A DNA stretch of 64,000 bases from Spirochaetota bacterium (GTDB taxonomy: Bacteria > Spirochaetota > Spirochaetia > Treponematales > UBA12059), in assembly GCA_029547205.1 (NCBI GenBank), contig JAKPPT010000068.1, positions 288,014-352,013 of the forward strand. Reading direction: 5' to 3'. The notes under the pieces were generated by a model, which was given only the letters and a program-made list of their open reading frames with translations, was not told the origin of the DNA and ran no database searches. Below, in pieces: positions 1 through 10,010 of this stretch. The position numbers were made by a program, and so were the translations under genes. Every line of letters begins with the position of its first letter. Position 1 is the stretch's first letter.

Positions 1-49
1 CAGGATCAACCTTTTTTGCTGCTTCTCTATATTTTTTCCCATGCTTCAT
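1..49 (-). CDS. rplA: 50S ribosomal protein L1, N-terminal fragment (continues off the window)
   Basis: Reverse complement reads MKHGKKYREAAKKVDP, a typical L1 N-terminus, directly after rplK. Confidence 0.85.
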   Translation of the reverse strand, partial: MKHGKKYREAAKKVDP

Positions 50-50
50 A

Positions 51-482
51 TTACCACTCCACTTCCACGCCCATGCTTCGTGCTGTACCGGCGATGATTT
101 TTTCCGCTGCAGGCAGGCTGCGGGCGGAGAGATCATTCATTTTCAGCTTTGCAATTTCGGTAATCTTTGCATGGCTGATTTTTCCTACCTTCTGTTTATG
201 AGGAACAGGTGATCCTTTATCAAGACCAATTGCCTTTTTGATTAACACAGAAGCGGGAGGACTCTTGAGGATAAATGAAAACGATTTGTCCTTATAAACC
301 GTAATGATAACCGGAATAATAAGGCCAGGCTCCATGTTTTTGGTTTTGTCATTGAACTGTTGACAAAACTGAGGAGCACTTACGCCGTGAGGACCAAGAG
401 CCGGTCCAACGGGAGGAGCAGGATTTGCCTTTCCTGCCGGGCACTGCAGCTTGATAACTGCAGAGACAACTTTCTTTGCCAT
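51..482 (-). CDS. rplK: 50S ribosomal protein L11
   Basis: [34 protein letters not shown] is the L11 signature; ORF trimmed to the internal ATG. Confidence 0.97.
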   Translation of the reverse strand: MAKKVVSAVIKLQCPAGKANPAPPVGPALGPHGVSAPQFCQQFNDKTKNMEPGLIIPVIITVYKDKSFSFILKSPPASVLIKKAIGLDKGSPVPHKQKVGKISHAKITEIAKLKMNDLSARSLPAAEKIIAGTARSMGVEVEW

Positions 483-640
483 AACGGACTCCTTTTGTGG
501 TATAACCCGCACGCGTTACTGCTACGGGCCCCGCATGCTACCATACGGGCTAGCGCCTGACATACACATCAGGCTCCCATCTTTGGAGCGGACTAACATC
601 CATCTCTATATGTATGAGAAGTGCTTGCGCACTGCTTTTA

Positions 641-1198
641 CTAAACTTTCTCTACTTGTGTAACATCAACCTCAATAGGTGTTGAACGACCAAAAATACC
701 TACGGTAACCTTAAGCTTATTCTTATCAGGGAGCACCTCTTCAACAACACCAGTAAACGTTTCAAATGGACCAGAGATGATCTTCACAGTATCGCCTTGA
801 GCATAAGCATGCTTAACCCTAAGGATTTTTTCACCTTTAAGATCACCGCTTTTCTGTAAAAGTTGACGAGCTTCCTCGGTACTTATCGGTACAGGCTTCT
901 TATGTGCAGTAGAGCCCACAAAACCAGTTACACCATTAATTTTTCTAATTGCATTACATGTCTCCTTCCAGGTAACATCAGGAAGATCCATCTCAACAAG
1001 TATATATCCTGGAAGAATTTTTTTATTGATTGTGCTCTTTTTCCCGTTCTTAAGTTCTGAAACCTCTTCACTGGGAACTTTCACATCAAAAACAACAGCA
1101 GGGTTCAACTCTCCCTGCTCCAGCATACTGCGAATAGCTTTTTCTATTTTATTTTCATACCCCGAATACACATGGAGTACATACCAGGCTCGTGCCAT
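641..1198 (-). CDS. nusG: Transcription termination/antitermination protein NusG
   Basis: MARAWYVLHVYSGYENKIEKAI... and KOW-like C-terminus; located between secE and rplK. Confidence 0.97.
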   Translation of the reverse strand: MARAWYVLHVYSGYENKIEKAIRSMLEQGELNPAVVFDVKVPSEEVSELKNGKKSTINKKILPGYILVEMDLPDVTWKETCNAIRKINGVTGFVGSTAHKKPVPISTEEARQLLQKSGDLKGEKILRVKHAYAQGDTVKIISGPFETFTGVVEEVLPDKNKLKVTVGIFGRSTPIEVDVTQVEKV

Positions 1199-1212
1199 TG
1201 CTGCCTGCCGCC

Positions 1213-1392
1213 TTACAAAATAAGATCAATTCCTCGAACACATAGAAAATCTACGAGTCCAAGAAACAGTGCAACTAGGATAGTGGAAACAATTACCACT
1301 TTTACAGAAGAAATTGCATTTTCTTTAGTTGGCCAAACAACCTTTCGAAGCTCTGCAATACTGTCTTTAATAAACTGAACCAGCTTCTTCAT
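1213..1392 (-). CDS. secE: Preprotein translocase subunit SecE
   Basis: Reverse-strand reading MKKLVQFIKDSIAELRKVVWPTKENAISSVKVVIVSTILVALFLGLVDFLCVRGIDLIL, with a single TM and the KVVWPT motif; too short for the ORF track. Confidence 0.93.
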   Translation of the reverse strand: MKKLVQFIKDSIAELRKVVWPTKENAISSVKVVIVSTILVALFLGLVDFLCVRGIDLIL

Positions 1393-1422
1393 TTTCTACC
1401 TCGCTTACGCACTTTAAGCTAC

Positions 1423-1495
1423 CAGGCCAGGAAGGGCTCGAACCCTCGACCCTCGGTTTTGGAGACCGATGCTCTACCAACTGAGCTACTGACCT
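1423..1495 (-). tRNA. tRNA-Trp (anticodon CCA)
   Basis: Reverse complement AGGTCAGTAGCTCAGTTGGTAGAGCATCGGTCTCCAAAACCGAGGGTCGAGGGTTCGAGCCCTTCCTGGCCTG folds as a cloverleaf. Confidence 0.93.
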
Positions 1496-1515
1496 ATAAT
1501 AAAGCCATTACGGCC

Positions 1516-1689
1516 TTATTTTACTTTTGTTTCCTTATGAAGCGTATGCTTTTTATCCCATTTGCAATACTTCATAAGCTCAATTTTTTCCTGAAGCTTG
1601 CGGTTTTTAGTAGTCGTATAATTTCTCCGCTTGCATTCAGTACAAGCCAAAGCTATGATTTCCTTATTTTGCTTCTTTTTACCAGCCAT
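1516..1689 (-). CDS. rpmG: 50S ribosomal protein L33
   Basis: [55 protein letters not shown]. Confidence 0.96.
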   Translation of the reverse strand: MAGKKKQNKEIIALACTECKRRNYTTTKNRKLQEKIELMKYCKWDKKHTLHKETKVK

Positions 1690-1728
1690 ACTTACTCCAA
1701 CCACTTTGCAAAGTGTTCAAAAATAAAA

Positions 1729-1801
1729 AGCCCTCGAGCGGAATCGAACCGCTGACCACATCCTTACCATGGATGTGCTCTGCCAACTGAGCTACAAGGG
1801 C
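1729..1801 (-). tRNA. tRNA-Thr (anticodon GGT)
   Basis: Reverse complement GCCCTTGTAGCTCAGTTGGCAGAGCACATCCATGGTAAGGATGTGGTCAGCGGTTCGATTCCGCTCGAGGGCT; anticodon loop ATGGTAA. Confidence 0.93.
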
Positions 1802-1860
1802 ATTTTGTGGTGCTACAATAGCAATGTAGGGTAATTTTGTCAATATACACTCGTAGCTGA

Positions 1861-3126
1861 ATGAATTCCTCTATTGCATATACAGCGCTGAGTAATTATA
1901 GTGACACTATGAAATCTAAACAAGTTATCGAATTGCCATTCCTCCACGACAATCATAGTCATGCTTCTCTGTATGCGGTACTTGCCAGTATACCTGATAT
2001 ATCACACCTCACACGCAAGCAGAGCATGGATTTTATCATGAGTCTCCCAGCTGACGAACTCACCGTAATTCGTGGGTGGCGTACAGCAGAACTATCATTT
2101 ACCAATCAGGAACGCTCGATTCTTCCACCTGTTTTGCTTATTAATTACAGCCTTCATGGCTTTTTTCTTTCAGACAAAGCCATACCAATTATAGAAGCGC
2201 AGCTTCCAGATGTTGCAGAACATGCCGATGACGCACGGTGGCAGGAAATTCATGTTCCTGAAATTTTCGCCACATATTGCGCTTTTGGCACTGCTAGCGC
2301 TAATGATTTCAAAACTCTTTTAGCCACACTGGAAGAACAAGGCATAGGTTCTACCGTTGATATGGCTATTTGCACACCAGGCCTTGCCGATATTGTTGCA
2401 TTTTCCGGACTTTCTGACAGAATCGAATTCTGGGCAAGTCCAGATGTTTATAAAGCAATGCAACTACAAACAAAAAACCTTTGCATGGGGATTAAACTGT
2501 TTCTTGATGGTTCCATTGGTGCAATGAGCGCAGCTATTTCTGACACCTGGCCTAATGGCACAAACGGTATACTTACCTATACCGATAATGAACTCGAAGC
2601 ACTGCTCTGGGAACTGAGCACATTCAACACCGGAATCGCAGTACATGCAATTGGAGAACGCGCGATCGAACAATTTTTGACCTGTGTAAAAAAAATGATC
2701 CTACAGGGACACTCTTTCCCATACATTCAGATGGAACATGTGCAATTCATTACAGAAGAACAAATGGAACAATGCCGTGATTTAGGAATAACGCTTTCTA
2801 TGCAGCCCAATTTCAATGAGGATTCGGTTATTTATGCTGATCGATTATCAGAATACCATCGAAGGCATAACAATCCATTCCGCACACTCATTGACACATT
2901 TGGATTCAAACCCGGGAAAGATCTACTGTTTGGTTCAGACGGCATACCACACAGCATCGCATTTGCGTTACAGTGCAGCCTTTTTCCTCCATACCCCGAA
3001 CAAGAACTCTCGCTGGAAGAATTTGTTGCCGGTTACGGAAAAGCGAAATTTGCGCACACCACTCTCTGTAAATATGAAATTGACAGAAACGCTAACCGTG
3101 TGACCATGCTACCTATACACCACTAA
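1861..3126 (+). CDS. Amidohydrolase family protein (YtcJ-like)
   Basis: DNHSHASLYAVL, FLDGSIGAMSAAISDTW, AVHAIGERAIEQF and MEHVQ motifs of metal-dependent amidohydrolases. Confidence 0.75.
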   Translation: MNSSIAYTALSNYSDTMKSKQVIELPFLHDNHSHASLYAVLASIPDISHLTRKQSMDFIMSLPADELTVIRGWRTAELSFTNQERSILPPVLLINYSLHGFFLSDKAIPIIEAQLPDVAEHADDARWQEIHVPEIFATYCAFGTASANDFKTLLATLEEQGIGSTVDMAICTPGLADIVAFSGLSDRIEFWASPDVYKAMQLQTKNLCMGIKLFLDGSIGAMSAAISDTWPNGTNGILTYTDNELEALLWELSTFNTGIAVHAIGERAIEQFLTCVKKMILQGHSFPYIQMEHVQFITEEQMEQCRDLGITLSMQPNFNEDSVIYADRLSEYHRRHNNPFRTLIDTFGFKPGKDLLFGSDGIPHSIAFALQCSLFPPYPEQELSLEEFVAGYGKAKFAHTTLCKYEIDRNANRVTMLPIHH

Positions 3127-3199
3127 AATCCAGTAAAATCACTCTGCACTTTTTACATACTTATTAAAGATCCATCACGTTGTATCATTAGTAATTACG

Positions 3200-4240
3200 C
3201 TACGTAATGCTTTGTATTTGATTATCACAAGCTAATACAAAATCACCTACCGGGGATTTATGCTCGTTTAACAATTTACGTTTCACAATAGCTATCAGTT
3301 CATGAGGCATGGTTTTACTCAGTAAACCAAGTTTTTCTAAAATTGCGCATACAGCAAATTTACTCGCATCATAGTTTCCATCTGCAATTTTTAAAGCTAA
3401 CCCATATGCTCGACCATTAACAATAAATCCTGAACAATAAACACCATCTGCTCCAACTTTAGCCAATCCTTCTGGCGCAAGATACTTTGTCAAAATACTA
3501 CAAAGACCACCTGTGCCTGCCAGCATATCGGGATAAGCCATCATGGCATCACGTATTACACAGAGCGCATCATCAATCTGCTGATTCCAGGTTCCTGACC
3601 CCGTTACCAAATGGCAATATGCCTGTGCCATATTTTTTACCGAAGAAGAGAAAACCGGCACACCACAACCGTCAACACCAACACATAATTTGTTTACGGG
3701 AGTTTCATACATTACACTTAATAGTTCTGCTGTACGTTTTTGTAAAGGATGATTCCTATCTAAATACTCTGAATAGTCCCATCCATTAGCGATACAGGAA
3801 GCTATCATTCCTGCATGTTTACCAGAACAATCTGAATATGCTTTGCGCGGTGGCAAACCTTTTTTTAATTGCTCTGTACGAACCGCGGTATTTCGTGAAT
3901 ACGTTTGCGGACACTGCAACGCTTGCTCTGTTATACCAATTTTACAGAGTATTGATTCAAGCACCATAACATGTTGCTCCTCACCAAAATGTGATGAACA
4001 CATGAGCGCTAGTTCTTCTTGAGTAAAATTAAAACGATCAAGAGAGCCCGAAAGTATAACCTCAAGCGCTTGAAACGGCTTCGAAGTTGACCGCGAATAT
4101 GTTATATAATTATAATCGCCAACCGACTGTATTACAGCACCTTCACTATCGACGAGACAGGCACTGCCCAGATGAATTCTTTCCGGCAGATCCCCTCTGA
4201 ATACGTGTACCATTTCCTGTAATGAATTACTATATGCCAT
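3200..4240 (-). CDS. L-asparaginase II family protein
   Basis: HVFRGDLPERIHLGSACLVDSEG...YSRSTSKPFQALE...CSSHFGEE; asparaginase II motifs. Confidence 0.85.
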   Translation of the reverse strand: MAYSNSLQEMVHVFRGDLPERIHLGSACLVDSEGAVIQSVGDYNYITYSRSTSKPFQALEVILSGSLDRFNFTQEELALMCSSHFGEEQHVMVLESILCKIGITEQALQCPQTYSRNTAVRTEQLKKGLPPRKAYSDCSGKHAGMIASCIANGWDYSEYLDRNHPLQKRTAELLSVMYETPVNKLCVGVDGCGVPVFSSSVKNMAQAYCHLVTGSGTWNQQIDDALCVIRDAMMAYPDMLAGTGGLCSILTKYLAPEGLAKVGADGVYCSGFIVNGRAYGLALKIADGNYDASKFAVCAILEKLGLLSKTMPHELIAIVKRKLLNEHKSPVGDFVLACDNQIQSIT

Positions 4241-4290
4241 ACTTACACTATAAAATGAAAAGTGAGTTCTTGCAATGAATTATAAAATCA

Positions 4291-6003
4291 TCAGGGAACT
4301 TTGAATCCCACCTGCCCTATCTTTTCTCTTCGAACTGTTACTTCAGTAGAATCCGGGGACAGCGAGTAAGCCTGCAACAGATAAAATCGTGCTCGCTGAT
4401 AATCTTTTTGTGCAAAATAAATGTCATACAGAGCAAGTAACGCATTAATATTTGTGTTATTTTCCACGAGAGCTAACCGAAGTGCATTTATTTTATCATC
4501 AATAGTATTTAAAAATTGTGACTGCAGAACATATAAATTGCTTCTGTACATTGATGTTTTGTTTTTTTGTTGAAGCAGTCTGTTTATTTGTTCCAGAATT
4601 ACCTGTTTGTCTATTTTTTTATCAATCATTATGTACAATTTAAACAAGGATGCTGTTTCGGAATTTGGATCAGCGGCTAACCAGGTATCTGTCAGGCGTT
4701 CCGCTGCATCAATTTTTCCAGCCAGACGATATGCTCTTATGATAAGCTCATAATCGACAAAACCTGATGTTACTGCAAGCAGCTTATCAGCATACAAAAG
4801 CGCTTCAGCATAATTTCCACGATTGAGCAATAAAGTCAGCATAATTTTAACAACTTGCTTGCTATCTGAGTTTTTTACAATCAATTTCTGCACATACACT
4901 AATGCTTCATTTTGCTCTTCAAGCGTACCTGTTGATAGCAAATCAGCAAAATAAACTAACAATTCAAAATTATCAGGATACTGCACAAGCGCAGAGCGTA
5001 GAATAACTTTTGCTTCACTTATATTTCTTATAAATTCAGCAGTTATTCTTGCCTGTAAAAGATAATATTCTGCATTAGGCTGATTAACTTTGCTATATGC
5101 AGTAAGCAAGGTGACTGCTTCGCGATAATTACCTGCCTCGATCTGGATTCGAGCTTTCATTAATATGAATTTACTATCAAATGTATTTACTTTAAGAACT
5201 TCAGCTATAAGAGGATCTGCTTCTTTGTATCTACCCAGTGCGAATAAAGCAAGCGCCCGGTATCGTTTTCCTTCAAGGGAACTTTTGAATTCATATTGAG
5301 CTTTATCTAAAAGTTGCAGGACAATCTCAGGCTGATTTGTTTCCAACAGCATACGCATGCTTCCATACAATGCAGGATAACACTGTTCATCCATTTCATA
5401 TGCTTTTGTATATTGTTTGAGACTATCCGGATAATTTTTTCTCTGTTCTTGAATAATTCCTTCTATTAAAGAAACAATGACCGATTCTAAACCAAATTTT
5501 CTAAATTGTTTTATGAGCTGTTCAACATGGTTTATAAGAGCAGTTGAAAGCTGCCTAAAAATGCCAGTCATAGAAACAATATAATCGAGTGGGGTTGCTG
5601 TTTCCTGCAATTCAATAAGAATTCCATTTCGTGCATCAATAAAATGTCTTGCTATGGTGTCATCGGAAGCAATAGGATAGACAGCGGTATCAGTACCAGA
5701 AATATCGGGATAGATGAGTCGAGCTAACTCAAGAATTAACCACCGATAAAACTGCTTTTTATTATCAGATAAACCAGTATCCCTGTCACATAAATCTTTA
5801 GCTTTTAGCAAATCCTGTGGTCCACCACGAATCAATAATAGCTCTAGCGGAGAGGGCACAGTAAAAGATTTCTGAACAACAGGAAGTGCAGTCTCTGTTG
5901 CCGTTTTGGTTTTAACTGGTTGGGTCGATACACATGCAGTTAATATGAAAACGATGAGCAATACTGTGAGAAAATTAACTGATACTCTGCAATGGAATTT
6001 CAT
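4291..6003 (-). CDS. TPR-repeat lipoprotein
   Basis: N-terminal signal with lipobox-like LTAC; repeated TPR-like helices. Confidence 0.7.
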   Translation of the reverse strand: MKFHCRVSVNFLTVLLIVFILTACVSTQPVKTKTATETALPVVQKSFTVPSPLELLLIRGGPQDLLKAKDLCDRDTGLSDNKKQFYRWLILELARLIYPDISGTDTAVYPIASDDTIARHFIDARNGILIELQETATPLDYIVSMTGIFRQLSTALINHVEQLIKQFRKFGLESVIVSLIEGIIQEQRKNYPDSLKQYTKAYEMDEQCYPALYGSMRMLLETNQPEIVLQLLDKAQYEFKSSLEGKRYRALALFALGRYKEADPLIAEVLKVNTFDSKFILMKARIQIEAGNYREAVTLLTAYSKVNQPNAEYYLLQARITAEFIRNISEAKVILRSALVQYPDNFELLVYFADLLSTGTLEEQNEALVYVQKLIVKNSDSKQVVKIMLTLLLNRGNYAEALLYADKLLAVTSGFVDYELIIRAYRLAGKIDAAERLTDTWLAADPNSETASLFKLYIMIDKKIDKQVILEQINRLLQQKNKTSMYRSNLYVLQSQFLNTIDDKINALRLALVENNTNINALLALYDIYFAQKDYQRARFYLLQAYSLSPDSTEVTVRREKIGQVGFKVP

Positions 6004-6536
6004 TGCTTTTTTATACCTTCCTGTGATCTACCTACCAAATATAACGCAAGAAGCAGTAACCCACCAATAAAAAACATTGCTGGCCACCAGTAAAAAAGGA
6101 AAGTGCGCAGCCTCATAGAGCTATACCCAAATGAAAAAATACAAAAAAAACCACCTAAGCTAATGAATAGCACCGAAATAACCATAAAATTGCTGAAAGC
6201 TTTCCGTGTTTTATAACAGCCTGCAACAAAGAGTGATATACCAAATATAATCATAAATATCGGCCAAAATCTTTGTATTTTCAGTCCAACGGTAGCTGTT
6301 ATGGTTAGAAGAAGCCCACAAAGCATCAGTAGTACCGCTATAAACAGGTACTTTGATTTCATCTCTTTGAGATATACTCCAAAAAGCAGCAGCAAACCTA
6401 CTAGAGAAACCAGAGAAGCATACCAAAATTTTACAGGATAAATTCCTCGAGCAATAAGGAGAAAATGCAACCCGATAAAAAATAGCAAAACTGCTAAAAA
6501 GAGCCTCCATACTGTTTTCAGTTTCATATTTTTCAT
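6000..6536 (-). CDS. Multi-TM membrane protein
   Basis: Several hydrophobic helices; ATGA overlap with the downstream TPR gene. Confidence 0.6.
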   Translation of the reverse strand: MKNMKLKTVWRLFLAVLLFFIGLHFLLIARGIYPVKFWYASLVSLVGLLLLFGVYLKEMKSKYLFIAVLLMLCGLLLTITATVGLKIQRFWPIFMIIFGISLFVAGCYKTRKAFSNFMVISVLFISLGGFFCIFSFGYSSMRLRTFLFYWWPAMFFIGGLLLLALYLVGRSQEGIKKQ

Positions 6537-6710
6537 AATGTACTATTATAGCATATCTAATAATCATATTACTACCGGGATACCTCAGTTACTTAACATA
6601 AATGATTGCTTCAATCATTAGTTTATGGTATTTACAATATTGAAAGAGCACTATATCCTTGTGCTCAATATGTTTTTACATACCGATAATTGAGGTAGAC
6701 AATTCCAGCA

Positions 6711-7781
6711 ATGCAGCAGCGAACACGATATGGTATCGTTTTAATTTTTAGTATCTCAATCGTTATTCTCGTTATTCTCCTGGCATGTTCTACGGGATAC
6801 AGATATTATAAGTCCTCAGCTCGTAATGAAAATTATTTGAATGAACTACTTACTATGTATAATTCCGGGAAACACGATGAAATTGAACGCTTTTCGATCA
6901 TTCAGGCAATATCGAGCGAACTCGCTTCACGAGGTGAATCTGAGAAGCTGATTTGTTTTCTTGAAGAAGTTCTGGCAAAAAATCCAGAAGATTCCTACAA
7001 TGCATATCATGCATTTACCATTGCATCGTTATACATGCAAATGGGTTATCCAAAACTTGCTGCTATTTACTTTCACAGAATTATAAGAAATTTCCCTGAC
7101 ATCGTTGAAAATGGCGAGTCAATTCATTATAGGAGTCTCATGCATTTACTTGCTATTGAAACCAACCCCAGCCTGACTGCTGAATATCGACACGATCTCA
7201 TTACACACTTTCCAGAAAAAATAAGTAGTTCTTCACAGTACTTTCTGCTTGGAATGGACTACGAAAAACTGGGATTATGGGATAAGGCAATTGATGCATA
7301 TCGCCAGTTTACCGCTGTATACGATGGCGCTATCATCCCTGGCTATCCTGATGCACTCGTACATGCTCGCAACTATATTAATTTAAGCGAGGCAACGATT
7401 GATTGGGGCTATACTTCTCTCGATGATTTACTTGAAGATATCAAAGCAGCGTTACGATCTGGAAGTGCACGTGCACTGGCGAGGCTAAAGGCTAAAGTAG
7501 GATTTTTTGTCATGGACTGGTATCAGGAAAACTTTGAGGGAAATAGCCAAGTCCTTTTCGACTTCTCACCATTTATGACAAATGGAAGAATTTTCTACAA
7601 TGACACTATTGAACCGTATTCCACCAGTAACGAAGTTTATTTAAAAACCAGAGGTTGGTCACTTCAGAGTCCAACCTGGATTCTCTATTTTCGCAAAATA
7701 CATTGTCCCTTTAATCCGGAGGCACATAACAAATGGGAATGGGCAGGCATTTTTTTTGGAGACAAAATACAAACAAATTAG
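6711..7781 (+). CDS. TPR-containing lipoprotein/secreted protein
   Basis: N-terminal TM with LLACS; TPR-like repeats. Confidence 0.6.
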   Translation: MQQRTRYGIVLIFSISIVILVILLACSTGYRYYKSSARNENYLNELLTMYNSGKHDEIERFSIIQAISSELASRGESEKLICFLEEVLAKNPEDSYNAYHAFTIASLYMQMGYPKLAAIYFHRIIRNFPDIVENGESIHYRSLMHLLAIETNPSLTAEYRHDLITHFPEKISSSSQYFLLGMDYEKLGLWDKAIDAYRQFTAVYDGAIIPGYPDALVHARNYINLSEATIDWGYTSLDDLLEDIKAALRSGSARALARLKAKVGFFVMDWYQENFEGNSQVLFDFSPFMTNGRIFYNDTIEPYSTSNEVYLKTRGWSLQSPTWILYFRKIHCPFNPEAHNKWEWAGIFFGDKIQTN

Positions 7782-9148
7782 TATCTTGTACTTTTCTACT
7801 ATACATATTGACTGTATCAGTTTTACTAAATGCTCAAACACAATCACAAGTCATTGCGGGCGTCTATAACGATACTCAGGTATCGCAACCTCAATCTGCA
7901 CCACAAAATGCACCCATGACTGTTGAGCCGCTTCGCTCATTCAAAGAAGAAGTAGGAACTGAAGTATCTCACCCTATAGTTTACCAGTCACTTTTTTCAA
8001 AGGATTTTCCTGTTGATGATCCGCTCTACCAAAGCTATCTTACTGCATATTCCAGCAAAGGCGGCATGGAATGGATTAACGCAATTTATAAGCGTGCGCT
8101 CCCATACGCGCAGTATATTCGTGAACGCATTTTCTACTATCAGCTCCCCGAAGAGTTATTTTTCCTTCCCTTTATTGAATCAGAATTCAATCCCATGGCT
8201 GTATCACGTTCTGGAGCGATGGGTTTATGGCAATTTATGAAGAACAGCATTGGAGGCTACAATATCCACATAAATGAGTGGGTTGATGAACGGAGGGATT
8301 TTATTAAAGCTACTGATGCTGCCTTAAAAAAACTACAGTGGAACTATTCCTACTTTGGTGACTGGCTTCTTGCACTGGGTGCCTACAATTGCGGTACAGG
8401 CGCTATGGATCGAGCTATAAAAAAAGCAGGCACAAAAGATTTCTGGGAATTAAAAAAACTAGGTGTATTACCCAAAGAAACCGCTCATTATATTCCTAAA
8501 CTGCTGGCGCTCATCACTGTTGCGACAAATTCCCGCCGGTTTGAGTTTGATCCCCCATGGAATCCCCTACAGCAATGGGTAAGCATACCGCTCCCATTTT
8601 CTATTGATATTACCATGCTTGCAGAAGCTTGCGGTATCAATGTTACCGTATTAAGACAGGGAAACCCTGAGTTAAAGTACAATGTGACACCCCCAGACAG
8701 CCACTATTCCTTAAAAGTTCCCGTAGAGTATGCAGAACAAGTAAAAAAAACCCTTGAACAGGCTCAGGGAAAGCTTATCAAGGTATACATGCATAAAGTG
8801 AACACGGGGGACACTCTATCAGCTATAGCACGGCACTATGAAGTTAGCATTAACATGATTGTACGACTAAATCCAGGCTTAAAACCGGACAGAATCCAGA
8901 TTGGTCAAGTTCTGGTAATACCAGCACTCAAAGACAAAAAACCTTTTGTTAATGAAAAACAAGCAGAATCGCCTGCTGATTTTTCCGGCACCTATGTTGT
9001 TAAGAAAGGGGACACTCTTTGGCAAATAGCCTTAGCCTTCAACGTGTCTCCAGAAACACTTGCAGAGAAAAATGGGCTTACCTTGAACTCAATTTTACGT
9101 GAAGGAATGGTCCTCAAAGTACCGATACTTAATACTGTACAGCCATGA
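7733..9148 (+). CDS. Membrane-bound lytic transglycosylase (MltD-like) with two LysM domains
   Basis: FFLPFIESEFNPMAVSRSGAMGLWQFM (SLT catalytic motif); LysM motifs NTGDTLSAIARHYEVS and KKGDTLWQIALAFNVS. Confidence 0.9.
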   Translation: MGMGRHFFWRQNTNKLVSCTFLLYILTVSVLLNAQTQSQVIAGVYNDTQVSQPQSAPQNAPMTVEPLRSFKEEVGTEVSHPIVYQSLFSKDFPVDDPLYQSYLTAYSSKGGMEWINAIYKRALPYAQYIRERIFYYQLPEELFFLPFIESEFNPMAVSRSGAMGLWQFMKNSIGGYNIHINEWVDERRDFIKATDAALKKLQWNYSYFGDWLLALGAYNCGTGAMDRAIKKAGTKDFWELKKLGVLPKETAHYIPKLLALITVATNSRRFEFDPPWNPLQQWVSIPLPFSIDITMLAEACGINVTVLRQGNPELKYNVTPPDSHYSLKVPVEYAEQVKKTLEQAQGKLIKVYMHKVNTGDTLSAIARHYEVSINMIVRLNPGLKPDRIQIGQVLVIPALKDKKPFVNEKQAESPADFSGTYVVKKGDTLWQIALAFNVSPETLAEKNGLTLNSILREGMVLKVPILNTVQP

Positions 9149-9999
9149 AGTATTATATGAAACGTCTTGCTGCAACATGTATACTCCTTTTCCTAGTATC
9201 CAATGCTGGAATTACAGCACCAGATATACCCATTACTATCAAAACTTCTATTGACTGGAACACGCAAAAGATTATTGTACAAGCTCGTCTCAATATGCAG
9301 CGTGCTGGATTTAAAATACCTGCAGGAAGAACCGATGCCGAGCTCTATATGAAAACGCAGCTTCCTCTACTATGTCGAGATACAGTGCTCAGTGTCGCCT
9401 TCGATTCATACCGTACTATTCTTGACACACTGAACGATCAGACTATTCGTGCTGCAGATATTGAAGCATACATGAGTTCGTGGACTCAAGTTGCATCATC
9501 ACTCAGTACTGACCTGACTTATTTAAACATGGAAATAACATATGATCTTATCAAACTGGCGAGTCTCTATATCAAACATACAAAAGCGCTGGATCTTCCT
9601 GTTACATTAGACTATGAGCCAACTCGTAATTACAGTGGAATTCTTATCTATGCTAAAGGTTACTATCCAGTTCAAGGAGAATTTGAAACTGGAAAACTTG
9701 AACCTTCACTATTCCCCAGAATATATGATGAATCGATGCAATTAATCCTGGAACGGAATTATGTAAACCCAGAAATACTGAGAAATTCCGGTATTTGCGG
9801 CTGGGCACAGGACATTAATAGCCCTGATATAGTCTTGAGAACAGGTCAGGACCCGTTGAGGATCCTTGCATATAAAGTTTTTGGAACAAAACGAAGCGAT
9901 ATTATCATTACAAAACAGGATGCACTCAAAATCCTTCTCAATGAAAACAACCGTAAACTTATTGAAAACGGGAAAGTTGTAATTGTTTACGGGAAATAG
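9145..9999 (+). CDS. Hypothetical secreted protein
   Basis: Complete ORF with signal peptide; ATGA overlap with the MltD-like gene. Confidence 0.6.
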   Translation: MKYYMKRLAATCILLFLVSNAGITAPDIPITIKTSIDWNTQKIIVQARLNMQRAGFKIPAGRTDAELYMKTQLPLLCRDTVLSVAFDSYRTILDTLNDQTIRAADIEAYMSSWTQVASSLSTDLTYLNMEITYDLIKLASLYIKHTKALDLPVTLDYEPTRNYSGILIYAKGYYPVQGEFETGKLEPSLFPRIYDESMQLILERNYVNPEILRNSGICGWAQDINSPDIVLRTGQDPLRILAYKVFGTKRSDIIITKQDALKILLNENNRKLIENGKVVIVYGK

Positions 10000-10010
10000 C
10001 CCTCAACCAA

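Noticed and set aside
8808-9017. Two GGGGACACTC motif copies in the lytic transglycosylase gene
   Set aside because: They encode the conserved GDTL of LysM domains, so protein constraint alone can explain them; not used as evidence for the repeat system
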